Source of the DNA: Bog-473 sp963711065
Lineage (GTDB): Bacteria; Actinomycetota; Acidimicrobiia; Acidimicrobiales; RAAP-2
DNA: 64,000 nt
Reading direction: 5' to 3'
Assembly: GCA_963711065.1 (NCBI GenBank)
Contig: CAVQCO010000007.1
Span: 806,001-870,000 of the forward strand
Every line of letters begins with the position of its first letter. Position 1 is the stretch's first letter. Positions 9,160 through 18,144 of the stretch are shown here, piece by piece. Made by a program: the position numbers and the translations under genes. The notes beneath the pieces were generated by a model, which saw only the letters and a list, made by a program, of their open reading frames with translations, made no database searches and had not been told where the DNA came from.

Positions 9160-12100
9160 GTGAAGACCCGATTCATCGGTGCCGTCACAGTGTTCTCGCT
9201 CCTTGCGGTGGGACTTGTGTCTACCCCTAGTGGCGCCCTGAACGTGCCGACCACCCCGACCATCTCGAACCTGCCCGGCAGCGGCACCTTTGGCGGCAGC
9301 TTCACAGCCAACGTCAGTACTGACAGCGACGGGGTGACTTCGGTCACCACGAGCACTTCGCTCGTCTGCACCGTCGCCGGAGACGGTCTCACCGTGAGCT
9401 TCGTCGGCGTGGGGACCTGCACGCTCACGGCTCACGTCGCAGCGAGCACGAACTACGAGGCATCCGACGGCAGCCCCCAGAGCTTCAACGTAAGCCAAGC
9501 AGCGCCGACTACCCCAACTATCTCGAACCTGCCGGGCAGCGGCACCTTCGGTGGCGCGTTCGTGGCGATGGTCAGCACCAACGGGGACGGGGCGCCCTCG
9601 GTCACCTCGAGCACCCCGCTCGTCTGCACGGTAGGCGGTGACAACGTCACGGTCACCTATGTCGGCGTGGGCACATGCACGCTGACGGCCCACGTGGCGG
9701 CCGGGACGAACTACGCGGCCGCCGACGGCAGCCCCCAGAGCTTCAGTGTGGGAAAAGCCACGCCGACCATCCCAACGATCTCGAACCTGCCGGGCAGCGG
9801 CACCTTCGGAGCCGGCTTCACGGCCAACGTCGTGACCAACGGCGACGGGGCGCTCTCGGTCACCTCGAGCACCCCGCTCGTCTGCACGGTAGGGGGTGAC
9901 AACGTCACGGTCACCTACGTCGGCGTGGGCACCTGCACGCTGACGGCCCACGTGGCGACCGGGACGAACTACGCGGCCGCCGACGGCGGCCCCCAGAGCT
10001 TCAGTGTGGGAAAAGCCACGCCGACCATCCCAACGATCTCGAACCTGCCGGGCAGCGGCACATTCGGAGCCGGCTTCACGGCGACGGTCATCACCAACGG
10101 CGACGGGGTCAAGTCGGTCACCTCGAGCACCCCGCTCGTCTGCACGGTAGGGGGTGACAACGTCACGGTCACCTACGTCGGCGTGGGGGTCTGCACGCTG
10201 ACGGCCCACGTGGCGGCCGGCACGAACTACGCGGCCGCCGACGGCAGCTCCCAGAACGTGACCGTGGGCCAAGCGACGCCGACCACCCCAACGATCTCGA
10301 ACCTGCCGGGCAGCGGCACCTTCGGCGGCAGTTTCACGGCGACGGTCAGCACCAACGGCGACGGGGTCAAGTCGGTCACCTCGAGCACCCCGCTCGTCTG
10401 CACGGTAGGGGGTGACAACGTCACGGTCACCTACGTCGGCGTGGGCACCTGCACGCTGACGGCCCACGTGGCGGCCGGCACGAACTACGCGGCCGCCGAC
10501 GGCGGCTCCCAGAGCTTCAGTGTGGGCAAAGCAACGCCGACCACCCCAACGATCTCGAACCTGCCGGGCAGCGGCACCTTCGGCGGCAGCTTCACGGCGA
10601 CGGTCAGCACCAACGGCGACGGGGTCAAGTCGGTCACCTCGAGCACCCCGCTCGTCTGCACGGTAGGGGGTGACAACGTCACGGTCACCTACGTCGGCGT
10701 GGGCACCTGCACGCTGACGGCCCACGTGGCGGCCGGCACGAACTACGCGGCCGCCGACGGCGGCTCCCAGAGCTTCAGCGTGGGAAAAGCCACGCCGACC
10801 ACCCCGACCGTCTCGAACATCCCGGGGACGCCAATCTTCGGCGGTAGTTTCACGTCCAACGTCGTGACCAACGGTGACGGGGTGACCTCGGTCACTTCGA
10901 GCACCCCGCCCGTCTGTACCGTCGCCGGTGACGGCCTCACTGTGAGGTTCGTCGGCGTGGGGGTCTGCACGCTGACGGCCCACGTGGCGGCCGGCACGAA
11001 CTACGCGGCCGCCGACGGCAGCTCCCAGAACGTGACCGTGGGCCAAGCGACGCCGACCACCCCAACGATCTCGAACCTGCCGGGCAGCGGCACCTTCGGC
11101 GGCAGTTTCACGGCGACGGTCAGCACCAACGGCGACGGGGTCAAGTCGGTCACCTCGAGCACCCCGCTCGTCTGCACGGTAGGGGGTGACAACGTCACGG
11201 TCACCTACGTCGGCGTGGGCACCTGCACGCTGACGGCCCACGTGGCGGCCGGCACGAACTACGCGGCCGCCGACGGCGGCTCCCAGAGCTTCAGCGTGGG
11301 CAAAGCAACGCCGACCACCCCGACCATCATGAATATCCCAGGGAGCCCGATCTTCGGCGGCGGCTTCACGGCGACGGTCAGCACCGACGGGGACGGGGCG
11401 GCCTCGGTCACCTCGAGCACCCCGCTCGTCTGCACCGTCGCGGGCGACGGCCTCACGGTGAGCTTCGTCGGCGTGGGGACCTGCACGCTGACAGCTCATG
11501 TCGCGGCCGGCACGAACTACCTGGCGGCCGACGGGACTGCTCAGCCGTTGAGTGTTTCCAAGGCCACACCCGCCATCTCCACCACGGTCTTTGACGCGGC
11601 GACCAACGCGCAATGGACAGACAGCGAGGTCACAAACGCGAGCGCCTATGACACCGCGACCGTGACCGGTATAGGCGGTTTCACCCCGACCGGGACGGTC
11701 ACATATTCCTTCTTCTCGACGCTGAACTGCACCGGTTCGTCCACGCTCCTGGGCACGATGACACTGGCACCCGCTGGGACGGTGCCCAACTCGTCGCCTA
11801 CCGGCCAGCTGAACCCAGGCTCCTACTCGTTCGGCATCAATTACAGCGGAAATGCGGACTATAACGCCGTCCCGAGCAGCTCGTGCGAACCCTTCACGGT
11901 CGCGAAAGACGTTGCAACAGTTCCCGTCATCACCGACATCCCATCGGGTGCCGTCTTCGGCGGCGGTTTCGTGACCTCCGTCAGCACGGACGGTGATGGC
12001 ATGAAGTCGGTGAGCTCCAACTCGACCGGCGTCTGTTCGGTGGGCGGCGACGGTCTCACGGTGACCTACGGCGGGGTTGGCATGTGTTCGTTGACGCCCC

Positions 12101-13212
12101 ACGTGACGGGAACCCCCAGGTACGGGGCCAACACCGGCGTGCCCCAGACCTTCGCCGTCGGTCGGGCCACCCCCACGGCGCCCGGCGTCACGAACTTCCC
12201 CGCCGGTGCCGCCGAGTTCGGCGGGTTCTCCGCCAACGTGGGGACGAGCGGGGACGGCATCCGGTCCGTCTCGTCCAGCTCGACCGGCGTGTGCACGGTG
12301 GGTCCCGACGGGCTGAGCGTGACCTTCGTCGGCTTCGGCACCTGCTCCCTGACGGCCGCGGTCTCGCAGGGCGCGGACTACCTCGGCGTGGTCGGGAGCC
12401 CGCAGGTCTTCACCGTGTACGCCGCCCCCCGCGGCTACTGGCTCGTCGGGTCCGACGGCGGCATCTTCTCCTTCGGAGCGGCGGGCTTCCACGGTTCCAT
12501 GGGCGGCATCCCCCTCCAGCGTCCCGTGGTCGGGATCACCCCGACCGCCAGCCGGAAGGGGTACTGGCTCGTCGCCTCGGACGGTGGCATCTTCAGCTTC
12601 GGCGACTCGGGCTTCTACGGCTCCATCCCCGGGGTCGGTCTCCACCCCGCCGGCTCGCGCCTGCCCAACAGCCTCAATGCCCCCATCGTCGGCATGGTGC
12701 CGACCAGGACCGGGCACGGCTACTTCATGGTCGCCTCCGACGGCGGGGTCTTCGCCTTCGGCGACGCCAGGTTCGAGGGGTCGTGCCCCGGCATCGGTGG
12801 CTGCACCGGGGCCGCGGTCGCGGTCATGCCGGACCAGTCGGGCAACGGGTACTGGCTCGTGACAGCCGATGGTGGCGTGTACGCCTTCGGCGATGCACCC
12901 TTCTACGGGGCCCCGCCGGCCGGGTTGGTGCCTGTGGTCGACGCCGTCTCGACGCCCTCCGGGCACGGCTACTGGCTGCTCTACGCCAATGGCGCCGTCG
13001 CCGCGTACGGTGACGCCAACCCGCTCGGCGCGCCGCTCGGGTACGTCAACTCCTTCAATCCTGCGGCGGCCATCTTCCCGACGGCGGACGGCCGGGGCTA
13101 CTGGGTCGCGGCGGCCCGGGGCGACGTCTTCTCGTACGGCGACGCCCCCTTCATGGGGAGCATGTCGGCAGCCGGCCTGAACGGCGAGATCATCGCCGGG
13201 TTCGGCTTCTAG
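9160..13212 (+). CDS. Large secreted protein: nine 86-residue repeats plus GYWL-repeat C-terminal module
   Basis: The GTG at 9160 follows GGGAGAAGA and gives a signal peptide of about 26 residues ending near SGA. Residues about 30–803 are nine tandem 86-residue repeats with the core TISNLPGSGTFGG…VCTVGGDNVTVTYVGVGTCTLTAHV; each contains two Cys likely to pair and is probably an Ig-like beta domain. An unrelated Ig-like domain (about 804–910), two divergent copies of the repeat, and then six copies of a GY(W/F)xVxSDGGxFxFGD motif from residue about 1091 to the end follow. The last module may form a six-bladed propeller-like fold (inference). There is no LPXTG or membrane anchor. It is likely a secreted or surface adhesin-like protein; the function is unknown. 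The C-terminal module is shared with the gene at 61257. Confidence 0.85.
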   Translation: MKTRFIGAVTVFSLLAVGLVSTPSGALNVPTTPTISNLPGSGTFGGSFTANVSTDSDGVTSVTTSTSLVCTVAGDGLTVSFVGVGTCTLTAHVAASTNYEASDGSPQSFNVSQAAPTTPTISNLPGSGTFGGAFVAMVSTNGDGAPSVTSSTPLVCTVGGDNVTVTYVGVGTCTLTAHVAAGTNYAAADGSPQSFSVGKATPTIPTISNLPGSGTFGAGFTANVVTNGDGALSVTSSTPLVCTVGGDNVTVTYVGVGTCTLTAHVATGTNYAAADGGPQSFSVGKATPTIPTISNLPGSGTFGAGFTATVITNGDGVKSVTSSTPLVCTVGGDNVTVTYVGVGVCTLTAHVAAGTNYAAADGSSQNVTVGQATPTTPTISNLPGSGTFGGSFTATVSTNGDGVKSVTSSTPLVCTVGGDNVTVTYVGVGTCTLTAHVAAGTNYAAADGGSQSFSVGKATPTTPTISNLPGSGTFGGSFTATVSTNGDGVKSVTSSTPLVCTVGGDNVTVTYVGVGTCTLTAHVAAGTNYAAADGGSQSFSVGKATPTTPTVSNIPGTPIFGGSFTSNVVTNGDGVTSVTSSTPPVCTVAGDGLTVRFVGVGVCTLTAHVAAGTNYAAADGSSQNVTVGQATPTTPTISNLPGSGTFGGSFTATVSTNGDGVKSVTSSTPLVCTVGGDNVTVTYVGVGTCTLTAHVAAGTNYAAADGGSQSFSVGKATPTTPTIMNIPGSPIFGGGFTATVSTDGDGAASVTSSTPLVCTVAGDGLTVSFVGVGTCTLTAHVAAGTNYLAADGTAQPLSVSKATPAISTTVFDAATNAQWTDSEVTNASAYDTATVTGIGGFTPTGTVTYSFFSTLNCTGSSTLLGTMTLAPAGTVPNSSPTGQLNPGSYSFGINYSGNADYNAVPSSSCEPFTVAKDVATVPVITDIPSGAVFGGGFVTSVSTDGDGMKSVSSNSTGVCSVGGDGLTVTYGGVGMCSLTPHVTGTPRYGANTGVPQTFAVGRATPTAPGVTNFPAGAAEFGGFSANVGTSGDGIRSVSSSSTGVCTVGPDGLSVTFVGFGTCSLTAAVSQGADYLGVVGSPQVFTVYAAPRGYWLVGSDGGIFSFGAAGFHGSMGGIPLQRPVVGITPTASRKGYWLVASDGGIFSFGDSGFYGSIPGVGLHPAGSRLPNSLNAPIVGMVPTRTGHGYFMVASDGGVFAFGDARFEGSCPGIGGCTGAAVAVMPDQSGNGYWLVTADGGVYAFGDAPFYGAPPAGLVPVVDAVSTPSGHGYWLLYANGAVAAYGDANPLGAPLGYVNSFNPAAAIFPTADGRGYWVAAARGDVFSYGDAPFMGSMSAAGLNGEIIAGFGF
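9246..11567 (+). repeat. Nine 258-bp tandem repeats
   Basis: The segment CTCGAAC… recurs at 9264, 9522, 9780, 10038, 10296, 10554, 10812 and 11070, exactly 258 bases apart, with a diverged ninth start at 11328. Copies 5, 6 and 8 are nearly identical over most of their length, while copies 1, 7 and 9 differ. The mosaic (SSQNVTVGQ versus SQSFSVGK ends) suggests repeated duplication and gene conversion. Such repeats are prone to length change and to assembly collapse. Confidence 0.93.
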
Positions 13213-13214
13213 CG

Positions 13215-13601
13215 TCAGGCGCCGAGCGCCGAGGCTTCCGGCTCGGGGAGGGTCGCGATGACCCGCTCGGCGACCGCCCGGGCGCTCCAGCCCGCCTCGG
13301 CGGCCGCCCGGCGGAGGAGGTCGCCCACGTAGGCGACGAGGTTCACCACGTCGAGCCTGGGGGAGCGGCCGACCAGGGGCACCGGCTCCGAGTCCCGGTC
13401 CAGGCCGCAGACCTCGAGCACGGCGAGGCGGACGTCGAGCAGGACTCCGCGCGCCTCCAGGAGCGAGGTGCGGCTCGTGCGCAGCCAGACGGAAATGCCC
13501 AGCTCAAGGGACAGGTCACCGCAGAACGGGTCGACGGGGCCCAGCTCCGCCAACCCCCTGAGCAGGGCGGGCGCGAAGCCCCGGCGCTCGCTGATGACCA
13601 T
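13215..13601 (-). CDS. Hypothetical protein, 128 residues
   Basis: I do not recognise this protein. It runs from MVISERRGFAPALLRG to EPEASALGA, appears mainly helical with some beta potential, and has no membrane segment or known motif. Support for it being real: codon-like composition, a position divergent from ku across 66 bases, and an end two bases from the stop of the convergent repeat-protein gene. A much longer open frame through the opposite strand of ku has the same stop, but the extra part is antisense to a clear gene and is not real. Confidence 0.55.
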   Translation of the reverse strand: MVISERRGFAPALLRGLAELGPVDPFCGDLSLELGISVWLRTSRTSLLEARGVLLDVRLAVLEVCGLDRDSEPVPLVGRSPRLDVVNLVAYVGDLLRRAAAEAGWSARAVAERVIATLPEPEASALGA

Positions 13602-13667
13602 GGGGTCAGTGTGCCGAATCGCTGTAACAAGGTGGTGGACCGGCTCTGGGCTGGTAATTTGCCTGGC

Positions 13668-14591
13668 GTGCCACGCACGATGTGGAAGGGGGCCCTCAGT
13701 TTCGGGCTGGTGAACATCCCGGTCGGGTTGTACCCCGCCACGTCCGACAAGAGCATCCACTTCAACCAGTTCGAGGAAGGCACGTCCGACCGGATCCGCT
13801 ACAAGAAGGTCAACGAGCGGACGGGCGACGAGGTGCCCCAGGACCGCATCGTCCGCGGGTTCGATCTCGGCGGCGGCGAGTACGTCATCCTCACCGAGGA
13901 GGAGCTCGAGTCCGCCGAGCCGAAGAAGTCGCGCCAGATCGAGATCTCGGACTTCGTCGAGCAGGCCGACATCGACCCGGTCTTCTTCCGCTCCAGCTAC
14001 TACCTGGCGCCCGAGGGTGCCGGTGCCGATAAGGCCTACGCCCTCCTGCGCCAGGCCATGGCCGACGCGGACCGGGTGGCCATCGCCACCCTGGTGATGC
14101 GGAACAAGGAGTACCTGGTCGCCATCCGCCCCGAGGACGACGCGCTCGCCCTGCACACGATGTACTTCTCCGACGAGGTGCGCGCGCCGGGGCGGGAGTT
14201 CACCCTGCCGGACACGGACGACGTGAGCGACCGCGAGCTGTCGATGGCGCAGCTCCTCATCGAGTCGATGGAGAGCGACTGGGACCCCGAGCGTTACCAC
14301 GACACGCACCGCGAGAAGGTCGAGTTGCTCATCGAGGAAAAGCGCAACGGCCACGAGATCGTGATCCAGGAGGGGCCCGAGCCTGCGGCGAAGGTGGTCG
14401 ACCTCATGGAGGCTCTCAACGCCAGCATCGCGGCGGCGACGAAGTCGACGGGGAGGAGCTCCGGAGCGAGCAAGCCGGCGGCCAAGAAGGCCCCGGCCCG
14501 TCGTGCCGCCCCGGCGGCCAAGAAGGCCGCCAAGAAGCCGGCCAAGCAGCCCGCCCGCACCAAGGCGGTGGCCCGCCGGAAGGCATCCTGA
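13668..14591 (+). CDS. ku: Non-homologous end-joining protein Ku
   Basis: The N-terminus VPRTMWKGALSFGLVNIPV is the hallmark of bacterial Ku. Ku forms a homodimeric ring that binds double-strand DNA ends and recruits ligase D. The core domain spans about 260 residues. The last 45 residues are a Lys/Ala/Pro-rich tail (KKAPARRAAPAAKKAAKK), known in other bacterial Ku proteins to aid DNA binding and threading. The GTG at 13668 is chosen because it gives the family N-terminus; an upstream ATG at 13611 adds 19 unrelated residues. LigD is not in this window, so the partner must lie elsewhere. Confidence 0.93.
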   Translation: MPRTMWKGALSFGLVNIPVGLYPATSDKSIHFNQFEEGTSDRIRYKKVNERTGDEVPQDRIVRGFDLGGGEYVILTEEELESAEPKKSRQIEISDFVEQADIDPVFFRSSYYLAPEGAGADKAYALLRQAMADADRVAIATLVMRNKEYLVAIRPEDDALALHTMYFSDEVRAPGREFTLPDTDDVSDRELSMAQLLIESMESDWDPERYHDTHREKVELLIEEKRNGHEIVIQEGPEPAAKVVDLMEALNASIAAATKSTGRSSGASKPAAKKAPARRAAPAAKKAAKKPAKQPARTKAVARRKAS

Positions 14592-14650
14592 AGCCTTTGT
14601 GCGTCGACCGGGTCCTCCCGCCTGGTCAGCCACGAATCGATTCGGCATCT

Positions 14651-14678
14651 GTTGCAGACAACGCTGCAATACTGCAAC
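14651..14678. promoter_or_regulatory. Candidate operator upstream of the E1/E2 operon
   Basis: GTTGCAG at 14651–14657 pairs with CTGCAAC at 14672–14678, and a third half-site CTGCAA lies at 14664–14669, giving TTGCAG-N6-CTGCAA as an inner dyad. It is about 100 bases before the first gene of the dehydrogenase operon. Such a dyad suits a dimeric regulator, but which one is not known. No clear -35/-10 pair could be assigned beside it. Confidence 0.45.
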
Positions 14679-14779
14679 GGATCCGTGTGCCCAGGGCGAT
14701 CTGATTCCTTTTCCCGCTCCGGGACGCCGGATCATGATGTGATGCTCCCTATCGAGCCCCGCTCGAGAAGGGAGTCCAC

Positions 14780-15907
14780 ATGGCCATCGCGCAGGTCCGG
14801 GTCCCCGAGTGGAGGATCCCCGAGTGGATGGGGTTCGACGGCCTCGTCCAGCTGATCTCCGTGGACGGCCAGCGCACCGTGGGCTGCCCGTACTGGGACC
14901 TCGTCGCCGACGTCGGCGCTGCACAGCTGCGTGGCCTGTACACCGACATGGCGGTGGTGCGCCGCCTCGACGCCGAGGCGATGGCCCTCCAGCGCCAGGG
15001 GGAGCTGGCGTTGTGGGCCCCGCTGCTCGGGCAGGAGGCCGCCCAGGTCGGCTCGGCCCGCGCGCTGCAGCCCGACGACTTCGTCTTCCCCAGCTACCGT
15101 GAGCACGGCGTCGCCTACTGCCGCGGCGTGGACCCCGTGTCGGTGCTCCGGCTCTGGCGCGGCACGGCGCTGTCGGGCTGGGACCCCGCCGAGTTCGGCA
15201 TCGCGACCCCGGCCATCATCGTCGGATCGCAGGCGCTCCACGCCACGGGGTACGCGCTCGGCATCGTGCTGGACGGGGCGGCCTCGGCCGCCGTGGCGTA
15301 TTTCGGAGACGGCGCCTCGAGCGAGGGTGACGTCGCCGAGGCCTTCGGCTTCGCCGCCAGCTTCACGGTCCCGGTCGTCTTCATCTGCCAGAACAACCAG
15401 TGGGCCATCTCGGAACCGGTCCGGCTGCAGTCGCACGCGTCCATCGCCCAGCGGGGCCTGGGGTACGGGATCCCCGGGGTCCAGGTGGACGGGAACGACG
15501 TCCTGGCCGTGCTGGCCGCGACCCGCTTGGCGCTCGCCCGGGCCTACGCCGGCCAGGGCCCGACGCTCATCGAAGCCGTCACGTACCGTCTCGGTCCGCA
15601 CACGACGTCGGACGACCCCACCCGGTACCGCTCCCACGCCGAGGAGGACGAGTGGCGCGTCAAGGACCCCCTGGCCCGGCTGCGCGCCCTGCTCCGTGCC
15701 GAGGGTCACGTCGAGGAAGGGTTCGAGCGGGCGGTGGAGGCGGAGGCCGAGGAGGCTGCAGCGGCGCTGCGCCACGGCTGCCTGGCCCTGGCCGACCGTC
15801 CCGCGGCCGCCATGTTCGAGCACGTCTACGCCGAGGGACATCCCCTCCTCGACGAGGAGCGGAGCGCCTACGAGGCCTACGTGGCCACGCTGGACGAAGA
15901 GGTCTGA
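14780..15907 (+). CDS. pdhA: 2-oxoacid (pyruvate-type) dehydrogenase E1 alpha subunit
   Basis: E1 alpha binds thiamine diphosphate and, with E1 beta, decarboxylates a 2-oxoacid and reductively acylates the lipoyl group of E2. The ThDP motif is GDGASSEGDVAEAFGF…NNQWAIS, and the family block FPSYREHG precedes it. Length (375) is normal for the alpha2beta2 type. The ATG at 14780 follows GAGAAGGGAG. The stop overlaps the E1 beta start by one base (TGATG), so this is the first gene of a coupled three-gene operon. Substrate could be pyruvate or a branched-chain oxoacid; the sequence alone does not decide. Confidence 0.88.
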   Translation: MAIAQVRVPEWRIPEWMGFDGLVQLISVDGQRTVGCPYWDLVADVGAAQLRGLYTDMAVVRRLDAEAMALQRQGELALWAPLLGQEAAQVGSARALQPDDFVFPSYREHGVAYCRGVDPVSVLRLWRGTALSGWDPAEFGIATPAIIVGSQALHATGYALGIVLDGAASAAVAYFGDGASSEGDVAEAFGFAASFTVPVVFICQNNQWAISEPVRLQSHASIAQRGLGYGIPGVQVDGNDVLAVLAATRLALARAYAGQGPTLIEAVTYRLGPHTTSDDPTRYRSHAEEDEWRVKDPLARLRALLRAEGHVEEGFERAVEAEAEEAAAALRHGCLALADRPAAAMFEHVYAEGHPLLDEERSAYEAYVATLDEEV

Positions 15908-16887
15908 TGGCCACGATGTCGTTGGCCAAGGCGCTCAACGCAGGCCTGCGCCAGGCTCTCGAGCGCGACCCCGCCGTCGTGCTGATGGGAGAGGACATCG
16001 GGAAGCTCGGCGGTGTGTTCCGAGTGACGGAGGGCCTCCAGCGCGACTTCGGGGAGCGCCGGGTGATCGACACGCCGCTCGCCGAGTCGGGCGTGATCGG
16101 GACGGCGGTCGGGTTGGCCATGCGCGGCTACCGGCCGGTCTGCGAGATCCAATTCGACGGGTTCGTCTATCCCGCCTTCGACCAGATCGTCTCGCAGGTC
16201 GCGAAGGTGCGCTATCGCAACGAGGGCCGGGTGTCCATGCCGCTCACCATCCGGGTGCCCTACGGGGGCGGCATCGGCGCCGTCGAGCACCATTCGGAGT
16301 CGCCCGAGGCCTACTTTGCCCACACGGCCGGGCTGCGCGTGGTGACGCCGAGCGGCGCAAGCGACGCGCACGGCATGATCCAGCAAGCGATCGCGTCCGA
16401 CGACCCCGTCGTGTTCTTCGAACCCAAGCGCCGGTACTGGGAGAAGGGCGAGGTCGCGGACGACGCCGCGGCGCCGCGTGAGCCCTTGCACCGGGCCCGG
16501 GTCGTCGTCGAGGGCACGGACGTGACCGTGGCCGCCTACGGCCCGCTGGTGGCCACCGCGGTCGATGCGGCCCGGATCGGCGAGGGCGAGGGCACGTCCA
16601 TCGAGGTGCTCGACCTGCGGTCGCTCTCGCCGGTCGACTTCGACACGGTCGAGGCCTCGGTCCGCAAGACGGGACGGCTGGTCGTCGCCCACGAGGCGCC
16701 GGTCTTCTGCGGGCTGGGCGCCGAGATCGCAGCCCGGGTGTCCGTGCGCTGCTTCTACCACCTCGAGTCGCCGGTGCGCCGGGTCGGGGGCTTCGCCACG
16801 CCGTATCCGCCCTCCCGGATGGAGCGGCACTACCTGCCCGACGCCGACCGGATCCTCCACGAGGTGGACCTGTGCCTGCAGGCATGA
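15907..16887 (+). CDS. pdhB: 2-oxoacid (pyruvate-type) dehydrogenase E1 beta subunit
   Basis: This 326-residue protein has the transketolase-like pyrimidine-binding domain (about residues 5–180) with VVLMGEDIGKLGGVFRVTEGL and DTPLAESGVIG. The C-terminal transketolase domain includes DLRSLSPVDFDTV and the partner-binding AHEAPVF. Together with E1 alpha it forms the active-site tunnel. It starts one base inside the E1 alpha stop and its own stop overlaps the E2 start (ATGA), so stoichiometric translation is expected. A longer upstream open frame in the same phase only covers E1 alpha in another frame. Confidence 0.9.
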   Translation: MATMSLAKALNAGLRQALERDPAVVLMGEDIGKLGGVFRVTEGLQRDFGERRVIDTPLAESGVIGTAVGLAMRGYRPVCEIQFDGFVYPAFDQIVSQVAKVRYRNEGRVSMPLTIRVPYGGGIGAVEHHSESPEAYFAHTAGLRVVTPSGASDAHGMIQQAIASDDPVVFFEPKRRYWEKGEVADDAAAPREPLHRARVVVEGTDVTVAAYGPLVATAVDAARIGEGEGTSIEVLDLRSLSPVDFDTVEASVRKTGRLVVAHEAPVFCGLGAEIAARVSVRCFYHLESPVRRVGGFATPYPPSRMERHYLPDADRILHEVDLCLQA

Positions 16888-18134
16888 GCGAGGTGCGGCA
16901 GTTCCTGCTGCCCGACCTCGGTGAGGGGTTGACCGAGGCGGAGATCGTGGCCTGGCGCGTGGCGGCCGGGGACCCGGTGGCGCTGAACCAGGTCGTGGTC
17001 GAGGTCGAGACCGAGAAGGCCGTCGTGGAGTTGCCGAGCCCCTTCGCCGGGACCGTGGCCGAGGTGCTGGCGGGCGTGGGCGAGACCGTCGCCGTCGGAT
17101 CGCCCCTCGTGGCCATCGACACGAGTGGCCCGGGCTCCGGCGCTGCGACGGCGAAGGTGCCGGTGCTGGTCGGGTACGGCCCGTCGGCGCCTCCCCCCAG
17201 CCGGCGCCGTCGCAACGGACGTGGCCGTCACGACGGGGGGCAGGCGCCCGGTGGGCCGAGCGGCTCCAGGCCGCTGGCCGCACCGCCCGTGCGGTTCATG
17301 GCGCGCCAGCGGGGAGTCGACCTGGCCGACGTCACCGGTCGCGGGCCCGGGGGCATCGTCACGCGCGAGGACCTCGCCGCCTACCTGGCGTCCGGCCGAG
17401 GCGAGGCGCGCCGGGGCGTGCGCGACGGTGGCGACCGTGAGTCACGCACGACGGTCCGCGGCGTCCAGAAGCACATGGCCGAGGCGATGGTGCGCAGCGT
17501 GACCACCGCGCCGCAGGCGTGCGTGTTCCTGAGCTGCGATGTCACCGCCACCCTCGGGCTCGTCGCACGCCTCCGCGTGCACCGGCACTTCGAAGGGGTG
17601 CACGTCACCCCGCTCGCCGTCGTGGCCCGGGCGATGGTGCTCGCGCTGCGGGAGCACCCCGCTCTGAACTCCTCGTGGGTCGACTCGACGTCGGAGATGG
17701 TGACGAAGCACTACGTGCACCTCGGGGTCGCGGTCGCCGGCCCTTCGGGCCTGATGGTGCCGAACGTCAAGGACGCGCAAGAGATGACCTTGCGGGAACT
17801 GGCCGGGGCCATGGCCGACCTGGCGGCTCGGGCCCGCGCCACCCGCTGCACGCCCGCCGAACTGCGGGGCGGCACGATCACCCTCACCAACGTCGGCGTC
17901 TTCGGCGTCGACGCCGGCGTGCCCATCCTCAACCCGGGGGAGGCCGCGATCCTCGCGCTGGGTGCGGTGCAGCGGCGGCCCTGGGAGCACGACGGGCAGG
18001 TGGCCCTGCGCGACGTGGTGACGCTCAGCCTCGCCTTCGACCACCGCCTCGTCGACGGGGAGGCCGCCGCGCGCTACCTCACCGCCGTGGGCGACATCCT
18101 GGCGGACCCGACGAACCTCATCGCGTACGGCTGA
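16884..18134 (+). CDS. pdhC: Dihydrolipoamide acyltransferase E2
   Basis: E2 forms the core of the dehydrogenase complex and transfers the acyl group to CoA. Domains in order: one lipoyl domain (residues about 4–78) with the lipoylated Lys 45 in ETEKAVVE; a basic, Gly/Pro-rich linker; a peripheral subunit-binding domain around RFMARQRGVDL…GRGPGGIVTREDL; and the catalytic acetyltransferase domain ending with the active-site DHRLVDG. It has only one lipoyl domain and 416 residues. ATG at 16884 overlaps the E1 beta stop. No E3 (lipoamide dehydrogenase) gene is nearby; it must be supplied from elsewhere. Confidence 0.9.
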   Translation: MSEVRQFLLPDLGEGLTEAEIVAWRVAAGDPVALNQVVVEVETEKAVVELPSPFAGTVAEVLAGVGETVAVGSPLVAIDTSGPGSGAATAKVPVLVGYGPSAPPPSRRRRNGRGRHDGGQAPGGPSGSRPLAAPPVRFMARQRGVDLADVTGRGPGGIVTREDLAAYLASGRGEARRGVRDGGDRESRTTVRGVQKHMAEAMVRSVTTAPQACVFLSCDVTATLGLVARLRVHRHFEGVHVTPLAVVARAMVLALREHPALNSSWVDSTSEMVTKHYVHLGVAVAGPSGLMVPNVKDAQEMTLRELAGAMADLAARARATRCTPAELRGGTITLTNVGVFGVDAGVPILNPGEAAILALGAVQRRPWEHDGQVALRDVVTLSLAFDHRLVDGEAAARYLTAVGDILADPTNLIAYG

Positions 18135-18144
18135 GCTCGCGGCG

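Noticed and set aside
9094..12966. A 1290-residue open frame opposite the repeat-protein gene
   Set aside because: It is the antisense of a gene with a signal peptide, ribosome site and Ig-like repeats; its sequence is a periodic echo (GRHVGRQRA…) of the 258-bp repeats in a high-GC genome.
13215..14924. A 569-residue frame opposite ku
   Set aside because: Only its last 128 codons, downstream of ATG 13601, lie outside ku and are kept; the rest is an antisense shadow.
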